Shown here in pieces: positions 40,201 to 51,904 of a stretch of DNA of 64,000 bases. Made by a program: the position numbers and the translations under genes. Source of the stretch: Haliclona indistincta (taxonomy: Eukaryota; Porifera; Demospongiae; Haplosclerida; Chalinidae); NCBI GenBank assembly GCA_964017065.1, contig OZ024783.1:12470313-12534312 (forward strand), given 5' to 3'. A model generated the notes under the pieces. It worked only from the letters and a program-made list of their open reading frames with translations, was not told the DNA's origin and ran no database searches. The stretch's first letter is position 1, and the number at the start of each line of letters is the position of its first letter.

Positions 40201-43200
40201 GTCTCTCCGCGAATTAACAAAACCACAAGGATGCACCATTGGGTTCCCACCGCGAATTCACAAAACAACAAGTGTGCACCATTGGGGTCCCACCGCGAAT
40301 TCACAAAACCCTAAGTGTGCTCCATTGGGGTCCCTCAGCTAATTCACAAAACCCCAAGGGTGCGCCATTGGGGTCCCACCGCGATTTCACGGAACCCCAA
40401 GGGTACCCCAAGTGTGCACCATTGGGGTCCCACCGCGAATTCACAAATCCCAAAGAGTGCACCATTGGGGTCACACCGCGAATTCACAAAACCCCAAGGG
40501 TGCACCTTTGGGTTCCACCGCGAATTCACAAAACCCCAAGGGTGCACCATTGGGGTCCCACCGCGAATTCACAAAACCCAAAGGGTGCACCATTGGGGTC
40601 CAACCGCGAATTCTCAAAACCCCAAGGGAGCACCATTGTGGACACACCGCGAATTCACAAAACCACAAGGGTGCACCATTGGGGTCCTACCGCGAATTCA
40701 CAAAACCACAAGGGTGCACCATTGGGGACCCACAGCGAATTCACAAAACCCCAAGGGTGCACCATTGGGGTCCCACAGCGAATTCACAAAACCCCAAGGG
40801 TGCTCCATTGTGGTCCCTCCGCGAATTCACAAAACCCTAAGGGTGCACCATTGGGGTCCAACCCCGAATTCACAAAACCCAAAGGGTGCACCATTGGGGT
40901 CCCACACCGAATTAACAAAACCACAAGGGTGCACCATTGGGGTCCCACCGCGAATTCACAGAACCCCAAGGGTACCCCAATGGGGCACCTTTGGGGTTCC
41001 ACCGCGAATTCATAAAACACCAAGGGTGCACCATTGGGGTCCCACCGCGAATAAACAAAACACCAAGGGTGCACCATTGGGGTCCCACACCGAATTCAGA
41101 AAACCCCACGGGTGCACCATTGTGGTCCCACCGCGAATTCACAAAACCCCAAGGGTGCACCATTGGGGTTTCACCGCGAATTAACAAAACCCCAAGGGCA
41201 TCATTGGGGTCCCATAACGAATTCACAAAACACCAAGGGTGCACCATTGGGGTCCCACAGCGAATTCACAAAACCCCAAGGGTGCACCATTGGGGTCCCA
41301 CCGCGAATTCACAGAACCCCAAGGGTGCACCAATGGGGTCCCACCGCGAATTCACAAAAACCCAAGGGTGCACCATTGGGGTCCCACCGCGAATTCTCAG
41401 AACCTTAAGGGTAACCAAAGGGTGCACCATTGGGGTTCCACCGCCAGTTCACAAAACCCCAAGGGTGCACCATTGGGGTTCCACCGCGAATTCACAAAAC
41501 CCCAATGGTGCACCATTTGGGTCCCAAAGCGAATTCACAAACCCCCAAGTGTGCACCTTTGGGGTCTCACCGCGACTTCACAAAACCCCAATGGTGCACC
41601 ATTGAGGTCCCACCGCGAATTCACAAAACCCCAAGAGTGCACCATTGGGGTCCCACAGCGAATTCACAAAACCCAAGGGTGCACCATTGGGGTCCCATAG
41701 CGAATACACAAAACCCCAAGAGTGCACCATTGGGATCCCTCCGCGAATTCCCAAAACCCCAAGGGCGCACCATTGGGGCCCCACCACGAATTCACAAAAC
41801 CCAAAGGGTGCACCATTGGGGTCCCACACCGAATTAACAAAACCGCAAGGGTGCACCATTGGGGTCCCACCGCGAATTCACAGAACCCCAAGGGTACCCC
41901 AATTGAGCACCATTGGGGTCCCACCGCGAAATCACAAAACACCAAGGATGCACCATTGGGGTCCCACAGCGAATTCACAAAACCCCAAGGTTGCACCAAT
42001 GGGGTCCAACCGCGAATTCACAAATCCCCAAGTGTGCACCATTGAGGTCCCACTGCGAATTCACAAAACACCAAGGGAGCACCAATGGGTTCCCACCGCG
42101 AATTCACAAAACCCCAAGGGTGCACCATTGGGGTCCCACACCTAATTCAGAAAACCCCAAGGGTGCACAATTGTGGTCCCACCGCGAATTCACAGAACCC
42201 CAAGGGTACCCCAAGGGTGCACCATTGGGGTTCCACCGCGAATTCACAAAACCCCAAGGGTGCACCATTGGGGTCCCACCGCGAAATCACAAAACACCAA
42301 GGATGCACCATTGGGGTCCCACAGCGAATTCACAAAACCCCAAGGTTGCACCAATGGGGTCCAACCGCGAATTCACAAATCCCCAAGTGTGCACCATTGA
42401 GGTCCCACTGCGAATTCACAAAACACCAAGGGAGCACCAATGGGTTCCCACCGCGAATTCACAAAACCCCAAGGGTGCACCATTGGGGTCCCACACCTAA
42501 TTCAGAAAACCCCAAGGGTGCACAATTGTGGTCCCACCGAGAATTCACAGAACCCCAAGGGTACCCCAAGGGTGCACCATTGGGGTTCCACCGCGAATTC
42601 ACAAAACCCCAAGGGTGCACCATTGGGGTCCCACCCCGAATTCACAAAACCCCAAGGGTGCACCATTGGGGTCTCACCTTCAATTCACAAAACCACAAGG
42701 GTGCACAATTGGGGTCCCACCGCGAATTCACAAAACCCCAAGGGTGAACAATGGGGGTCCTATCGCGAATTCACAAAACTCAAAGGGTGCACCATTGGGG
42801 TCTCACCGCGAATTCACAAAACCCCAAGGGTGCACAATTGGGGTGCCACCGCGAATTCACAAAACCCCAAGGGTGCACTATTGGGGTCCCACCGCGAATA
42901 CACAAAACCCCAAGGGTGCACCATTGGGGTCCCACTGCGAATTCACAAAACCCCAAGGGTGCACCATTGGGGTCCCACAGCGAATTCACAAAACCCCAAG
43001 GGTACTCCATTGGGGTCCCTCCGCGAATTCACAAAACCCAAAGGGTGCACCATTGGGGTCCCACCACGAAATCACAAAACCCAAAGGGTGCACCATTGGG
43101 GTCCCACACCGAATTAACAAAACCACAAGGGTGCACCATTGGGGTCCCACCGCGAATTCACATAACCCCAAGGGTACCCCAAGGGTGCACCATTGGGGTC

Positions 43201-45366
43201 CCAAAGCGAATTCACAAAACCCCAAGGGTGCACCATTGTGGTCCCACAGCGAATTCACAAAACCCAAAGGGTGCACCATTTTGGTCCCATAGCGAATTAA
43301 CAAAACCCCAAGGGTGCACCATTGGGGTCCCTCCGCGAATTCACAAAACCCCAAGGGTGCACCTTGAGGGCCCCACCACGAATTCACAAAACCCAAAGGG
43401 TGCACCATTGGGGTCCCACACCGAATTAACAAAACCACAAGGGTGCACAATTGGGGTCCCACCGCGAATTCACAAAACACCATGGGTGCACCATTGGGGT
43501 CCCACAGCGAATTCACAAAACCCCAAGGTTGCACCAATGGGGTTCCACCGCGAATTTACAAATCCCCAAGGGTGCACCATTTGGGTCCCACTGCGAATTC
43601 ACAAAACGCCAAGGGTGCACCAATGGGTTATCACCGCGAATTCACAAAACCCCAAGGGTACCCCAATGGTGCACCATTTGGGGTTCCACCGCGAATTCAA
43701 AAAACCCCAAGGGTGCACCATTGGGGTCCCACCGCGAATTCACAAAACACCAAGGGTGCACCATTGGGGTCCCACAGCGAATTCACAAAACCCCAAGGTT
43801 GCACCAATGGGGTCCCACCGCGAATTCACAAATCCCCAAGGGTGCACCATTGGGGTCCCACTCCGAATTCACAAAACACCAAGGGTGCACCAATGGGTTC
43901 CCACCGCGAATTCACAAAACCCCAAGGGTGCACCATTGGGGTCCAACCGCGAATTCACAAAACCCCACGTGTGCACCATTGGGGTCTCACCTTCAATTCA
44001 CAAAACCACAAGGGTGCACAATTGGGGTCCCACCGCTAATTCACAAAACCCCATGGGTGCACCATTGGGTTCATACAGTTAATTCACAAAACCCCAAGGG
44101 TGAACTATTGGGGTCCCACCGCGAATTCACAGAACCCCAAGTGTACCCCAAGTGTGCACCATTGGGATTCCACCGCGAATTCACAAAAACCCCAAGGGTG
44201 TACAATTGGGGTCTCACCGCGAATCCACAAAACCCCAAGGTTGCACCATTGGGTTCCCACAGCGAATTCACAAAACCCCACGTGTGCTTTATTGGGGTCC
44301 CACCGCGAATTCTCAAAACCCCATGGGTGCACCGTCGGGGTCCCACCGCGTATTCACAAAACCCCAAGGGTGCACAATTGGGGTCCCACAGCGAATTCAC
44401 AATACGCCAAGGGTGCACCATTGGCGTCCCACTCCGAATTCACAAAACCAAAGTGTGCACCATTGGGGTCCCACCGCGAATTCACTAAACCCCAAGGGAG
44501 CACCATTGGGGTCCCACCGCGAATTCACAGAACCCCAAGGGTACCCCAAGTGTGCACCATTGGGGTCCCACTGCGAATTCACTAAACCCCAAGGGTGAAC
44601 CATTGGGGCCCCACAGCGAATTCACAAAACCCCATGGGTGCACCATTGTGGTCCCACCGCGAATTCACAGAACCCCAAGGGTGCACCATTGTGGTTCCAC
44701 CGCGAATTCACAAAACCCCAAGGGTGCACCATTTGGGTCCCACCGCGAACTCACTAAACCCCAAGGGTGCACCATTGGGGTCCAACCGCGAATTCACCAA
44801 ACCCCATGGGTGCACCATTGGGGTCCCACTGCGAATTCACAAAACCCTAAGGGTGCACCATAGGGGTCCCACCGCGAATTCACAATAACCCAAATTGGGG
44901 TCCCACAGCGAATTCACAAAACCCCAAGGGTGCACCATTTGGGTCCCACCGCAAATTCACAGAACCACAAGGGTACCCCAAGGGTGCACCATTGGGGTTC
45001 CACCGCGAATTCACAAAACCCCTAGGGTAAACCATTGGGGTCCCACTGCGAATTCATAAAACCCCAAGCATGCACCATTGGGGTCCCACCGCGAATTCAC
45101 AAAACCCCAAGGGTGCCCCATTGGGGTCCCACTGCGTATTCACAAAACCCCAAGGGTGCACCATTGGGGTCCCACAGCGAAATCACAGAACGCAGGGGTG
45201 TACCATTGTATTCCAACCGCGAATTCACAAAACCCCAAGGGTACACCATTGGGGTCCCACCACGAATTTACAAAACCCCAAGGGTGCACAATTGGGGTCC
45301 CACCGCGGACTCACCTAACCCCAAGGGTGCACCATTGGGGTCCCACAGCGGATTCACAAAACCCCA
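40201..45366 (+). repeat. 43-bp satellite array, right part with 54-bp variant monomers
   Basis: The most divergent stretch of the array. About every 7 to 14 monomers a longer variant appears, with an 11-bp insertion GGGTACCCCAA (KpnI site GGTACC in most). Starts are near 40,401, 40,970, 41,409 (degenerate), 41,892, 42,204, 42,559, 43,172, 43,656, 44,141, 44,539 and 44,971; most spacings are n x 43 + 11. Left of 40.2 kb I did not find this insertion. A partial-monomer deletion lies near 44,885. The array ends in a partial monomer at 45,366. Confidence 0.93.
41850..42560 (+). repeat. Recent 355-bp tandem duplication within the satellite
   Basis: Landmarks repeat at a constant 355-bp offset: ACCAAGGATG at 41,941 and 42,296, and the GGGTACC insertion at 42,204 and 42,559. 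The copies are almost identical over several hundred bases, whereas adjacent monomers are not. 355 is 8 x 43 + 11, meaning seven standard monomers plus one 54-bp monomer. Confidence 0.8.
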
Positions 45367-45620
45367 TAAATAGTGTGTAGAGTGCCTTAGAAATCTCAAA
45401 TATAGCCAAAGTGTAGAATGGAAATTTTCCACTAAAAAACAAAAATTTTTTCTCGCGCTTATTCAACTAAAACATTACTGTAACCGAAGATTGACATAGG
45501 TTTGCGTCCCGTACGTAGTGAGCGAAAGGCACTCGGCGCCGCGGCGATTTTTTTGCACATTTGTGGCTTCAGTGTGCCCGGAAACGCACACTTTGCATTG
45601 ATTATGGTATGGGAACAATG
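45365..45620 (+). repeat. Header module of the AT-rich array, copy 1 (5'-truncated)
   Basis: From CATAAATAGTGTGTAGAG to TATGGGAACAATGG this matches 55,640-55,895 and, with an assembly gap, 61,810 to about 62,262. The upstream part seen in copies 2 and 3 is missing because the 43-bp satellite joins here, with a 2-bp overlap (CA). No ORF is evident. Confidence 0.85.
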
Positions 45621-46329
45621 GTTTTTTATTTAATTTTTTTAACAATTATTTTATTATTATTATATTTTTTATGTATTTGGTAGCTTGTGTACTATATAAA
45701 AAATTATATAATAATAATAAAATAATGGTAAAAAAAATAAAAATATTAAATTAAAAACAATGTTCCCATGACGCATGGGAACAATGGTATTTTATTTTAT
45801 TTTTTTAACCATTATTTTATTATTATTATAATTATATAGCTTGTGTACTATGGTAGCTTGTGTACTATTGAAAAAAATATATAATAATAATAAAATAATT
45901 GTAATAAAAATTAATATATAAGAAATTAAATTAAAAACAATGTTCCCATGACGCATGGGAACAATGGTTTTTTGTTTAATTTTTTTTACCATTATTTTAT
46001 TATTATTATATTTTTTATGTATGTGGTTGCTTTTGTACTATTGAAAAAAGATATAATAATAATATGATAATGGTAAAAATAATTAAAATAAAAAAATTAA
46101 ATTAAAAACAATGTTCGCATGACTCATGGGAACAATGGTTTTTTACATAATTTTTTTTACCATTATTTTATTATTATTATATTTTTTATGTATGTGGTTG
46201 CTTGTGTACTATTGAAAAAAATATATTATAATAATAAAATATTGGTAAAAAAATTAAAATAAAAAAAAACAATGTTCCCATGACGCATGGGAAGAATGTT
46301 ATTTTATTTAATTTTTTTTACCATCATTT
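45600..46329 (+). repeat. AT-rich ~171-bp foldback satellite, segment 1
   Basis: About four units in one orientation. Each unit contains the dyad GTTCCCATG-ACG-CATGGGAAC, then long A/T arms in inverted orientation around a short asymmetric loop containing GCTTGTGTACTATTG. The last unit is interrupted by the TIR element at 46,330. No gene. Confidence 0.9.
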
Positions 46330-47957
46330 GTGACCCGATTTTGGAAAACCCGGAATGTCGCGCAGATATTCGTTTTGAGTTATAAGCAACTTTAGGTAGA
46401 GTATGATCGCATACGCGATCTTGTTTTTTTGCGCTAGCTATAAAGCGCTGTCCTTCAGCTACAGTTTGGTACTAGCGCCAATCTTCTGAGCGCTATGTTT
46501 GCCAAGTTACGAGCGTTTGTTTGTAGGTAACTGAGTTCAGCCATAATACGTGATACGGAGCTAATTATTGCGTTGCTATGGCAATTATTTGACGCGCGAA
46601 CACTGCTGCACAAAGAAGGACGAGTTGCCTCCACGTTCAACGCTCTAGCTCAAGATTGCTTCGATGAAGCAACTGCAGATAGCCTCCAGGGCTTCTCGGA
46701 TGACTGCTCTTGTGATTTGTCCGAAGAATTCCTCTGGTATGTGATGAATGACAGTATCAGCACATGAATAATGTATTGCTATCACAACTGCTATGTCTGG
46801 AAAGTGATTGTAGTTGCTCTTCACAAGATAAGGCTTCAATTTAATACACACACTGCTACTGCTAGCTATCCAGCTCCTTCTGGTGACAACCAATCTTGCT
46901 GCTGTACCCAGATCTAGTGAGGGAACAGAGGGTATAATTATCGTGCAGTTTGCTTCCGGCCGGTACTACAGAGAAGGCGGCAAGTGTGAGCTTGGTCCTA
47001 GGAAGTCTTCATGGTCCTAGTTCCAGAGTACTATAGAGAGATGAGAGGATATTGTCATGAGATGAACAGAGAAGAGAAAGAACTACTAATGGGAAAGATC
47101 TTCATAGAAAACCGTAATAACAAGCGCATCAGTACTCAATCTCACTCAAGCAAGCAATAGGTAAGTTGTGAAACATATGTGTGTGTGAAGATTGTTGTGA
47201 TAGTTGTGTGTTTGTGTGTGATAATGCGTGTGTTTGTGTGTGTGTGATAGTGCGTGTGTGTGTGTGTGATAGTGTGTGGTACCTAGCTTTGATATCCATT
47301 CCTATTCCTTGTTACAGATTGATAAACACATGAGAGAGAGACAGCATCAAGCGATTGGTCACACATCAATGGAACTGTTCTAATTACTGCTCATCACGAA
47401 TGATTTCCAATAATTCTTGCTCAGTTTAAGATCATGATTAGTCAAATACAAAGTAGAAGGCTTAAAAACAATGCTGTGTTAAAGAAATCTACCATTATAG
47501 TCGATAGAATACACTTATCAGACAGATTGTACTTACCAGCATGGCTCAAACACATCAGTTTAGTTATCCAGGCCTTCTCCATAGCTAAAACCAGGTAAGA
47601 ACAACTTCTCAACACTCAAGAAAGGCTTCTCAACACTCAGAAGAGACGTAACAGGCCTTGTTAGCAAGAGAAAGAGAAGTGAGCTAGTTCAACCGGGAAA
47701 CCATTAGCGCCATGTGCTCGTGCACGGAAGAATGCGGACACGCCCACGCGTAAATTATTTACAAGTTTACACGCGATTATCTTGCAACAATGTTTTGCTA
47801 AAACAGCGCGCGTTTTAGCTTATATCTTAGCGACGGAATGCACGATCTCGGCGCTTCAAACGTTACCATGACCAGCGAAGACAGGGCTATTGCCAGGTAC
47901 CAATAACTCAAATTTCGAAATTTGCGCGTCATTCCGGGTTTTCCTAAATCGGGTAAC
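46330..47957 (+). mobile_element. Non-autonomous TIR DNA transposon (GTGACCCG ends), copy 1
   Basis: A 1,628-bp element whose ends are inverted: it starts GTGACCCGATTTTGGAAAAC and ends with the complement, with about four mismatches in 38 bp. It is flanked by ATTT on both sides, interrupting the array sequence ACCATTATTTTATT. It is closely similar to 53,917-55,539. Inside is a degraded form of the small ORF seen in copy 2: the reading TNLAAVPRS...EGGKCELGP is kept near 46,870-47,020, but upstream it is out of frame. A TG-rich tract lies inside an apparent intron (GTAAGT at 47,161 to CAG at 47,317). There is no transposase. The superfamily is not recognised. Confidence 0.85.
47182..47278. repeat. 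(TG)n-rich microsatellite
   Basis: Interrupted TGTG tracts with ATAGTG and ATAATG breaks, inside the first GTGACCCG element. The second copy has a shorter version near 54,797-54,850. Confidence 0.8.
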
Positions 47958-48584
47958 ATTTTATTATTATTATATTTTTTATGTATGAGGTAGCTTGTGT
48001 ACTACTGAAAAAATATATAATAATAACAAAATAATGTTAAAAAAATTAAAATTAAAAAATTAAAATAAAAACAATGTTCCGATGACGCATGGGAACAATG
48101 GTATTTTATTTAATTTTTTTTACCATTATTTTATTATTATTAGATTTTTTATGTATGTGGTTCCTCGTGTACTATTGAAAAAATTATATAATAATACCAA
48201 AATAATGGTAAAAAATTTAAATAAAAAAATTAAATTAAAAACAATGTTCCTATGACGCATGGGAACAATGGTTTTATATTTAATTTTTTTACCATTATTC
48301 TATTATTATTATATTTTTTATGTATGTGGTTGCTTGTGTACTATTGAAAAAATATATAATAATAATAAGATAATGGTAAAAAAATTAAAGTAAATAAATT
48401 AAATTAACAACAATGTTACCATGACGCATGGGAACAATGGTATTTTATTTAATTTTTTTTACCATTATTAATTTTTTATTATTATTATATTTTTTATGTA
48501 TTTGGTAGCTTGTGTACTATTGAAAAAATATATAATAATAATAAGATAATGGTAAAAAAAATTAAAATAAAAAAATTAAATTAA
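47958..48584 (+). repeat. AT-rich ~171-bp foldback satellite, segment 2
   Basis: About 3.7 units resuming exactly where the TIR element ends. The stretch ends in the TTAA that became the target of the next insertion. Some dyads are mutated, for example near 48,418. No gene. Confidence 0.9.
48581..48584. other. TTAA target-site duplication, left
   Basis: TTAA immediately outside the CCCTTTTACC terminus, drawn from the array motif AAATTAAATTAA. Confidence 0.8.
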
Positions 48585-49276
48585 CCCTTTTACCGCGACG
48601 CGCATATACTTATGCGCGATGAAATCTACCCGTATACGCGACGCGAATATATATATGCGCGTCTTCGTTACCTCGAAACAGCTACCGCTAGCGCCAGCCA
48701 ACTTACTTTGTTGCAGCCTAAACTTCTTGGCAACGTTGAAACATAGTTGCTATAGTATTCTAACTTGTTTATTGTGGTTTCTAACACTCGTTAGTCTGTG
48801 TAAACAAACGCCCACCAAGCAGTGATAACTGACAGCTTCTTGCTGCAATAGTACAGTGTCTACACAGCTTTGTTGTTGAGACGATTGCTGTACTTGCTTT
48901 CACAGACAGTTTGCTACTCAGGCAGAAGAGGGTGGTGTGTGTTTGAATATTATTATCAATCACAGCAATCAACATAAAAGTAATGGAAAGCTTGAACAAG
49001 TATTTTGATCTTGAGCAGACAGCAAAAACACGTTAAGGTATCAGCAGATAGCATTGTTGTTTCTCAGCACTGTAATAGATGAGAAGAGGCTAATAACACT
49101 GATAACATGAGCATAATATAACTGTACAACTGAAGTGTATGACACACTAACTACTTCCATGACTACCATCAAGCTACAATGCACACGCCATGACTACCAT
49201 CAAGCTACAATACACACAACAATCACGACATTTTTCAGCCAAGACGACACACATGCTTTACTGGTTATATTGTAAG

Positions 49277-50055
49277 GGGTGTCTCCAATCGCTGGACTGG
49301 ACCACTGGACTGGACTACTGGACTGGACTACTGGACTCATGAATAATGTAATTTTTAAACATAATCATGCATGCTGCGCGTTCCTATGGTCAGTGTTTCT
49401 GGAAAACTAAAACAGCAGACAGAGCGATATTAGCAGTATATACATAGCAAGTGCGTGTTCTCGTATTATGAAATTCAGCGGGCTGGCTTGCCCCAGCCGC
49501 AAGAAAACGGAGAGACGCGGTCCATGATCGACGTGTTTATGCATAGAACTCGGCAGCAAAGACGTCTGTGAGCTCAAGATTCCATAAATGCAAGTTTCAG
49601 CAAAGCTACAACCTAGTAACAGAACAATTTTTTCACTAGCGCGCCTATAAAGCACTGTTGCCGGTCGAGCAGCATGGATTTCCCTGTTTTTCTCAGCATT
49701 GTGGCGTTTATCGTTCCGTTACTAGATCGTAGCTTTGCTGAAACTTGCATTTATGGAATCTTGAGCTCACAGAAGTCTTTGCTGCCGAGTTTTGCATAAA
49801 CACGTCGATCATGGACCGCGTCTCTCCGTTTTCTTGCGACTGGGGCAAGCCAGCCCGTTGAATTTCATAATACGAGAACACGCACTTGCTATACTGCTAA
49901 TATCGCTCTGTCTGCTGCTTTAGTTTTCCAGAAACACTGACCATAGGAACCTGCAGCATGCATGATTATGTTTAAAAATTACATTATTCATGAGTCCAGT
50001 ATAGTCCAGTCCAGTAGTCCAGTCCAGTGTTCCAGTCCAGTGATTGGAGACACCC
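49277..50055. mobile_element. Foldback (inverted-repeat) element, 779 bp, nested in the piggyBac-like element
   Basis: Two long arms, about 49,277-49,630 and 49,716-50,055, are near-perfect inverted copies around a ~85-bp centre. The ends read GGGTGTCTCCAATCGC and its complement. Just inside each end are iterated GGACTGGACTACT (or AGTAGTCCAGTCC) motifs, three or four per end. No clear target duplication was found. The short ORFs in the arms are mirror images and not convincing genes. Confidence 0.85.
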
Positions 50056-50236
50056 AAACTCTGGTACCAAGCAGACCAAATTTGGAAATGTGTACTACCA
50101 TTGTACACCTGAATGCGTATCTCTACATTGCAGTTTCTTTGTCCCCTCTGATCTGCAAGTTCCTCCCGATACTGCTGAGCAACTAACTGAAGCTCATAAG
50201 GAACATCTTACACTATTATTTGGTCTTCAACTATAG
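50056..50236 (+). pseudogene. Possible C-terminal exon remnant of an unidentified protein
   Basis: Directly right of the foldback element, one plus frame stays open to a TAG at 50,234-50,236. It reads in part TKFGNVYYHCTPECVSLHC, then VPPDTAEQLTEAHKEHLTLLFG. The spaced Cys/His residues and amphipathic end look protein-like, and loosely resemble tails of invertebrate transposon-encoded proteins, but I cannot name a family. A CAG at about 50,070 could be a splice acceptor. It may be a captured or decayed exon inside the piggyBac-like element. Weak evidence. Confidence 0.3.
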
Positions 50237-51899
50237 TGTACTGTACTTTCACTACAGTGAACAATCTTGTGTTGTGTTGAATTATTTATTATTGTGTGAG
50301 AAAAACATTGACCTAGCCTGCGTGGATTTGGCACGTACGCCCCAACGTGTCCTAGCCTATAGCTATAATAGTACATGTAACAGTATTGTCAACTGGCTTG
50401 GATGACATTGGGTCAAAACTTTGCTTGTTAGCGTCATATGTAATACAGTTAATAGTACATCATGTACCGGCCCTCACCTTAACTCTGCAGGATGCATATG
50501 CTGCTCTAGTCTAGATATGGGCGAAGCCTTCTTCAGCTCCGCCCACATTTTGGTTTTTGCTGAGAAGACATGCAGGGTTCATCGTAGCTAGTACGCCATG
50601 CCAGGTGACCACACCTTTAAGTAACAAAATTATTATTATAACTATTATTATTATTATTATTCATGATTCCAACACGTGGCCGTAGATGTGCATTATTTGG
50701 AATTACGTATATAATGATTATTCATGAGTCCAGTAGTCTAGTCCAGTAGTCCAGTCCAGTGGTCCAGTCCAGCGATTGGAGACACCCATAATGTAAGAGA
50801 CACTAGCACCAAGCACACACAAGCAAAACAAACATTATACACAAGATAAATACATTCTATTTTCACCTTTTTAAAGACTACAATCGTCCATAGCAAGCCT
50901 GAGCATCCTGACGATACACACGTCGCTCACGTACGCTGTACAGAGAAAGCAGTGTTCTTTGCTGGCACAATAAGTATAAAAATGTACTCACCTGGTTGTC
51001 ACAAATATCTCAATAGCTTGCTGGTAGATAGCTCAAGGCAAACCAGATGTTTATAACACTTACTAAGCTGTTGGAAGTGTAAAATAGTGATACAAAGTGT
51101 GCAGCAACAAAGCTGTGTTCTCCTGGAAATTATTTCTGTTCTAGTTGAGGCAGAAAATGAGCTCCAACAAGGCTGTCAACAGCAGTTGTGCTTAGTAACA
51201 CACACAAAAAGGCTCCCACAATGACCATGGTCAAGTTCTAAACATCCATAGAGGCTGTAGTTGCCGTGTACACAGAGCAACACGAAGGAGAAGCGTGACA
51301 ACTCACTCGTCCGCCATCACTTGCTGACGAGTAGCTTTGACGGGTCATACAAAGCTTAAAAGTTTACTAGCAAAGCTCTGGAGTACACTAGTATGATAGA
51401 CAACACTCACTTAGCTGTAGCAAACACGCAGAGGCGAGTAGAAGCGGCACAAACTGCTCTCCAAGTTACAGCAACATGATTGGAAAAATGGCGGTGAGGT
51501 AGGTGGAGTTAGACACACCCGGTACAAGTTGAAAGCCGTTGATGATGTCGTTATCACGCTCAAATAGTGTTCCACAATGGCAAGGTCCAGTTTTGAACAA
51601 CACAGAAGGTTCCTGGTACAGCTTACGCTGCGTGGTGTAGGGAAGAAGCGAAGAATAGTTACTCGCGTAAGTATATGATGGTAGCAGATAGCTTTGACGG
51701 TCCAACTCAAGCTTTGATGGACAAATAACAGTAGCCCAGGACATAGTACAGATTGAGAAAACATTGTCGTACCTCTAGCTTCCGCGCTGAAGCGTCCAGA
51801 GCAGAGACAAAGCGCAGTACCGAGATAGCTGTCACAATTCAAAAACAGCCATCGCGTGACGTGGGTGGAGTAACGTTTACAATTAATCGCGGTAAGAGG
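50237..51899. other. Body of the piggyBac-like element without recognisable genes
   Basis: Apart from the foldback fragment and a short (ATT)n stretch near 50,626-50,660, I find no supported feature. The open frames on the minus strand (51,411-51,926 and 51,466-51,744) have no recognisable motif, and one runs past the element end. Confidence 0.5.
50718..50787. repeat. Terminal fragment of the 779-bp foldback element family
   Basis: About 70 bp matching the right end of 49,277-50,055: ATTCATGAGTCCAGTAG, iterated CCAGTCCAGT, then GCGATTGGAGACACCC. Either a solo end or a heavily deleted copy. Confidence 0.75.
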
Positions 51900-51900
51900 G

Positions 51901-51904
51901 TTAA
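51901..51904. other. TTAA target-site duplication, right
   Basis: TTAA immediately outside the GTAAGAGGG terminus; the array resumes with AAAACAATGTTCCCATG. Confidence 0.8.

Larger units (their letters stand above)
48585..51900. mobile_element. piggyBac-like element with TTAA target, no transposase (3,316 bp)
   Basis: Flanked by TTAA at 48,581-48,584 and 51,901-51,904. The ends are inverted: CCCTTTTACCGCGA at the left, TCGCGGTAAGAGGG at the right (13 of 14 paired). TTAA plus a CCC-starting TIR is the piggyBac signature; Kolobok elements also use TTAA, but CCCTTT fits piggyBac better. The left subterminal region has two palindromes, near 48,600-48,618 (GCGCATA...TATGCGC) and 48,638-48,664 (GACGCG...CGCGTC), as possible transposase sites. 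All ORFs inside are short and none resembles a DDE transposase, so it would need a transposase in trans. It contains another inverted-repeat element at 49,277 and falls within the AT-rich array. Confidence 0.8.

Noticed and set aside
1..45366. Telomere-like CCCCAA and TTGGGG motifs or G-quadruplex array
   Set aside because: Only one CCCCAA and one TTGGGG occur per 43 bp, as arms of the dyad. They are not in tandem, and G runs are too far apart for a convincing quadruplex.
45792..45992. Open frames of 60-80 codons in the AT-rich array
   Set aside because: Low-complexity translations of foldback units, with no conservation of frame between units.
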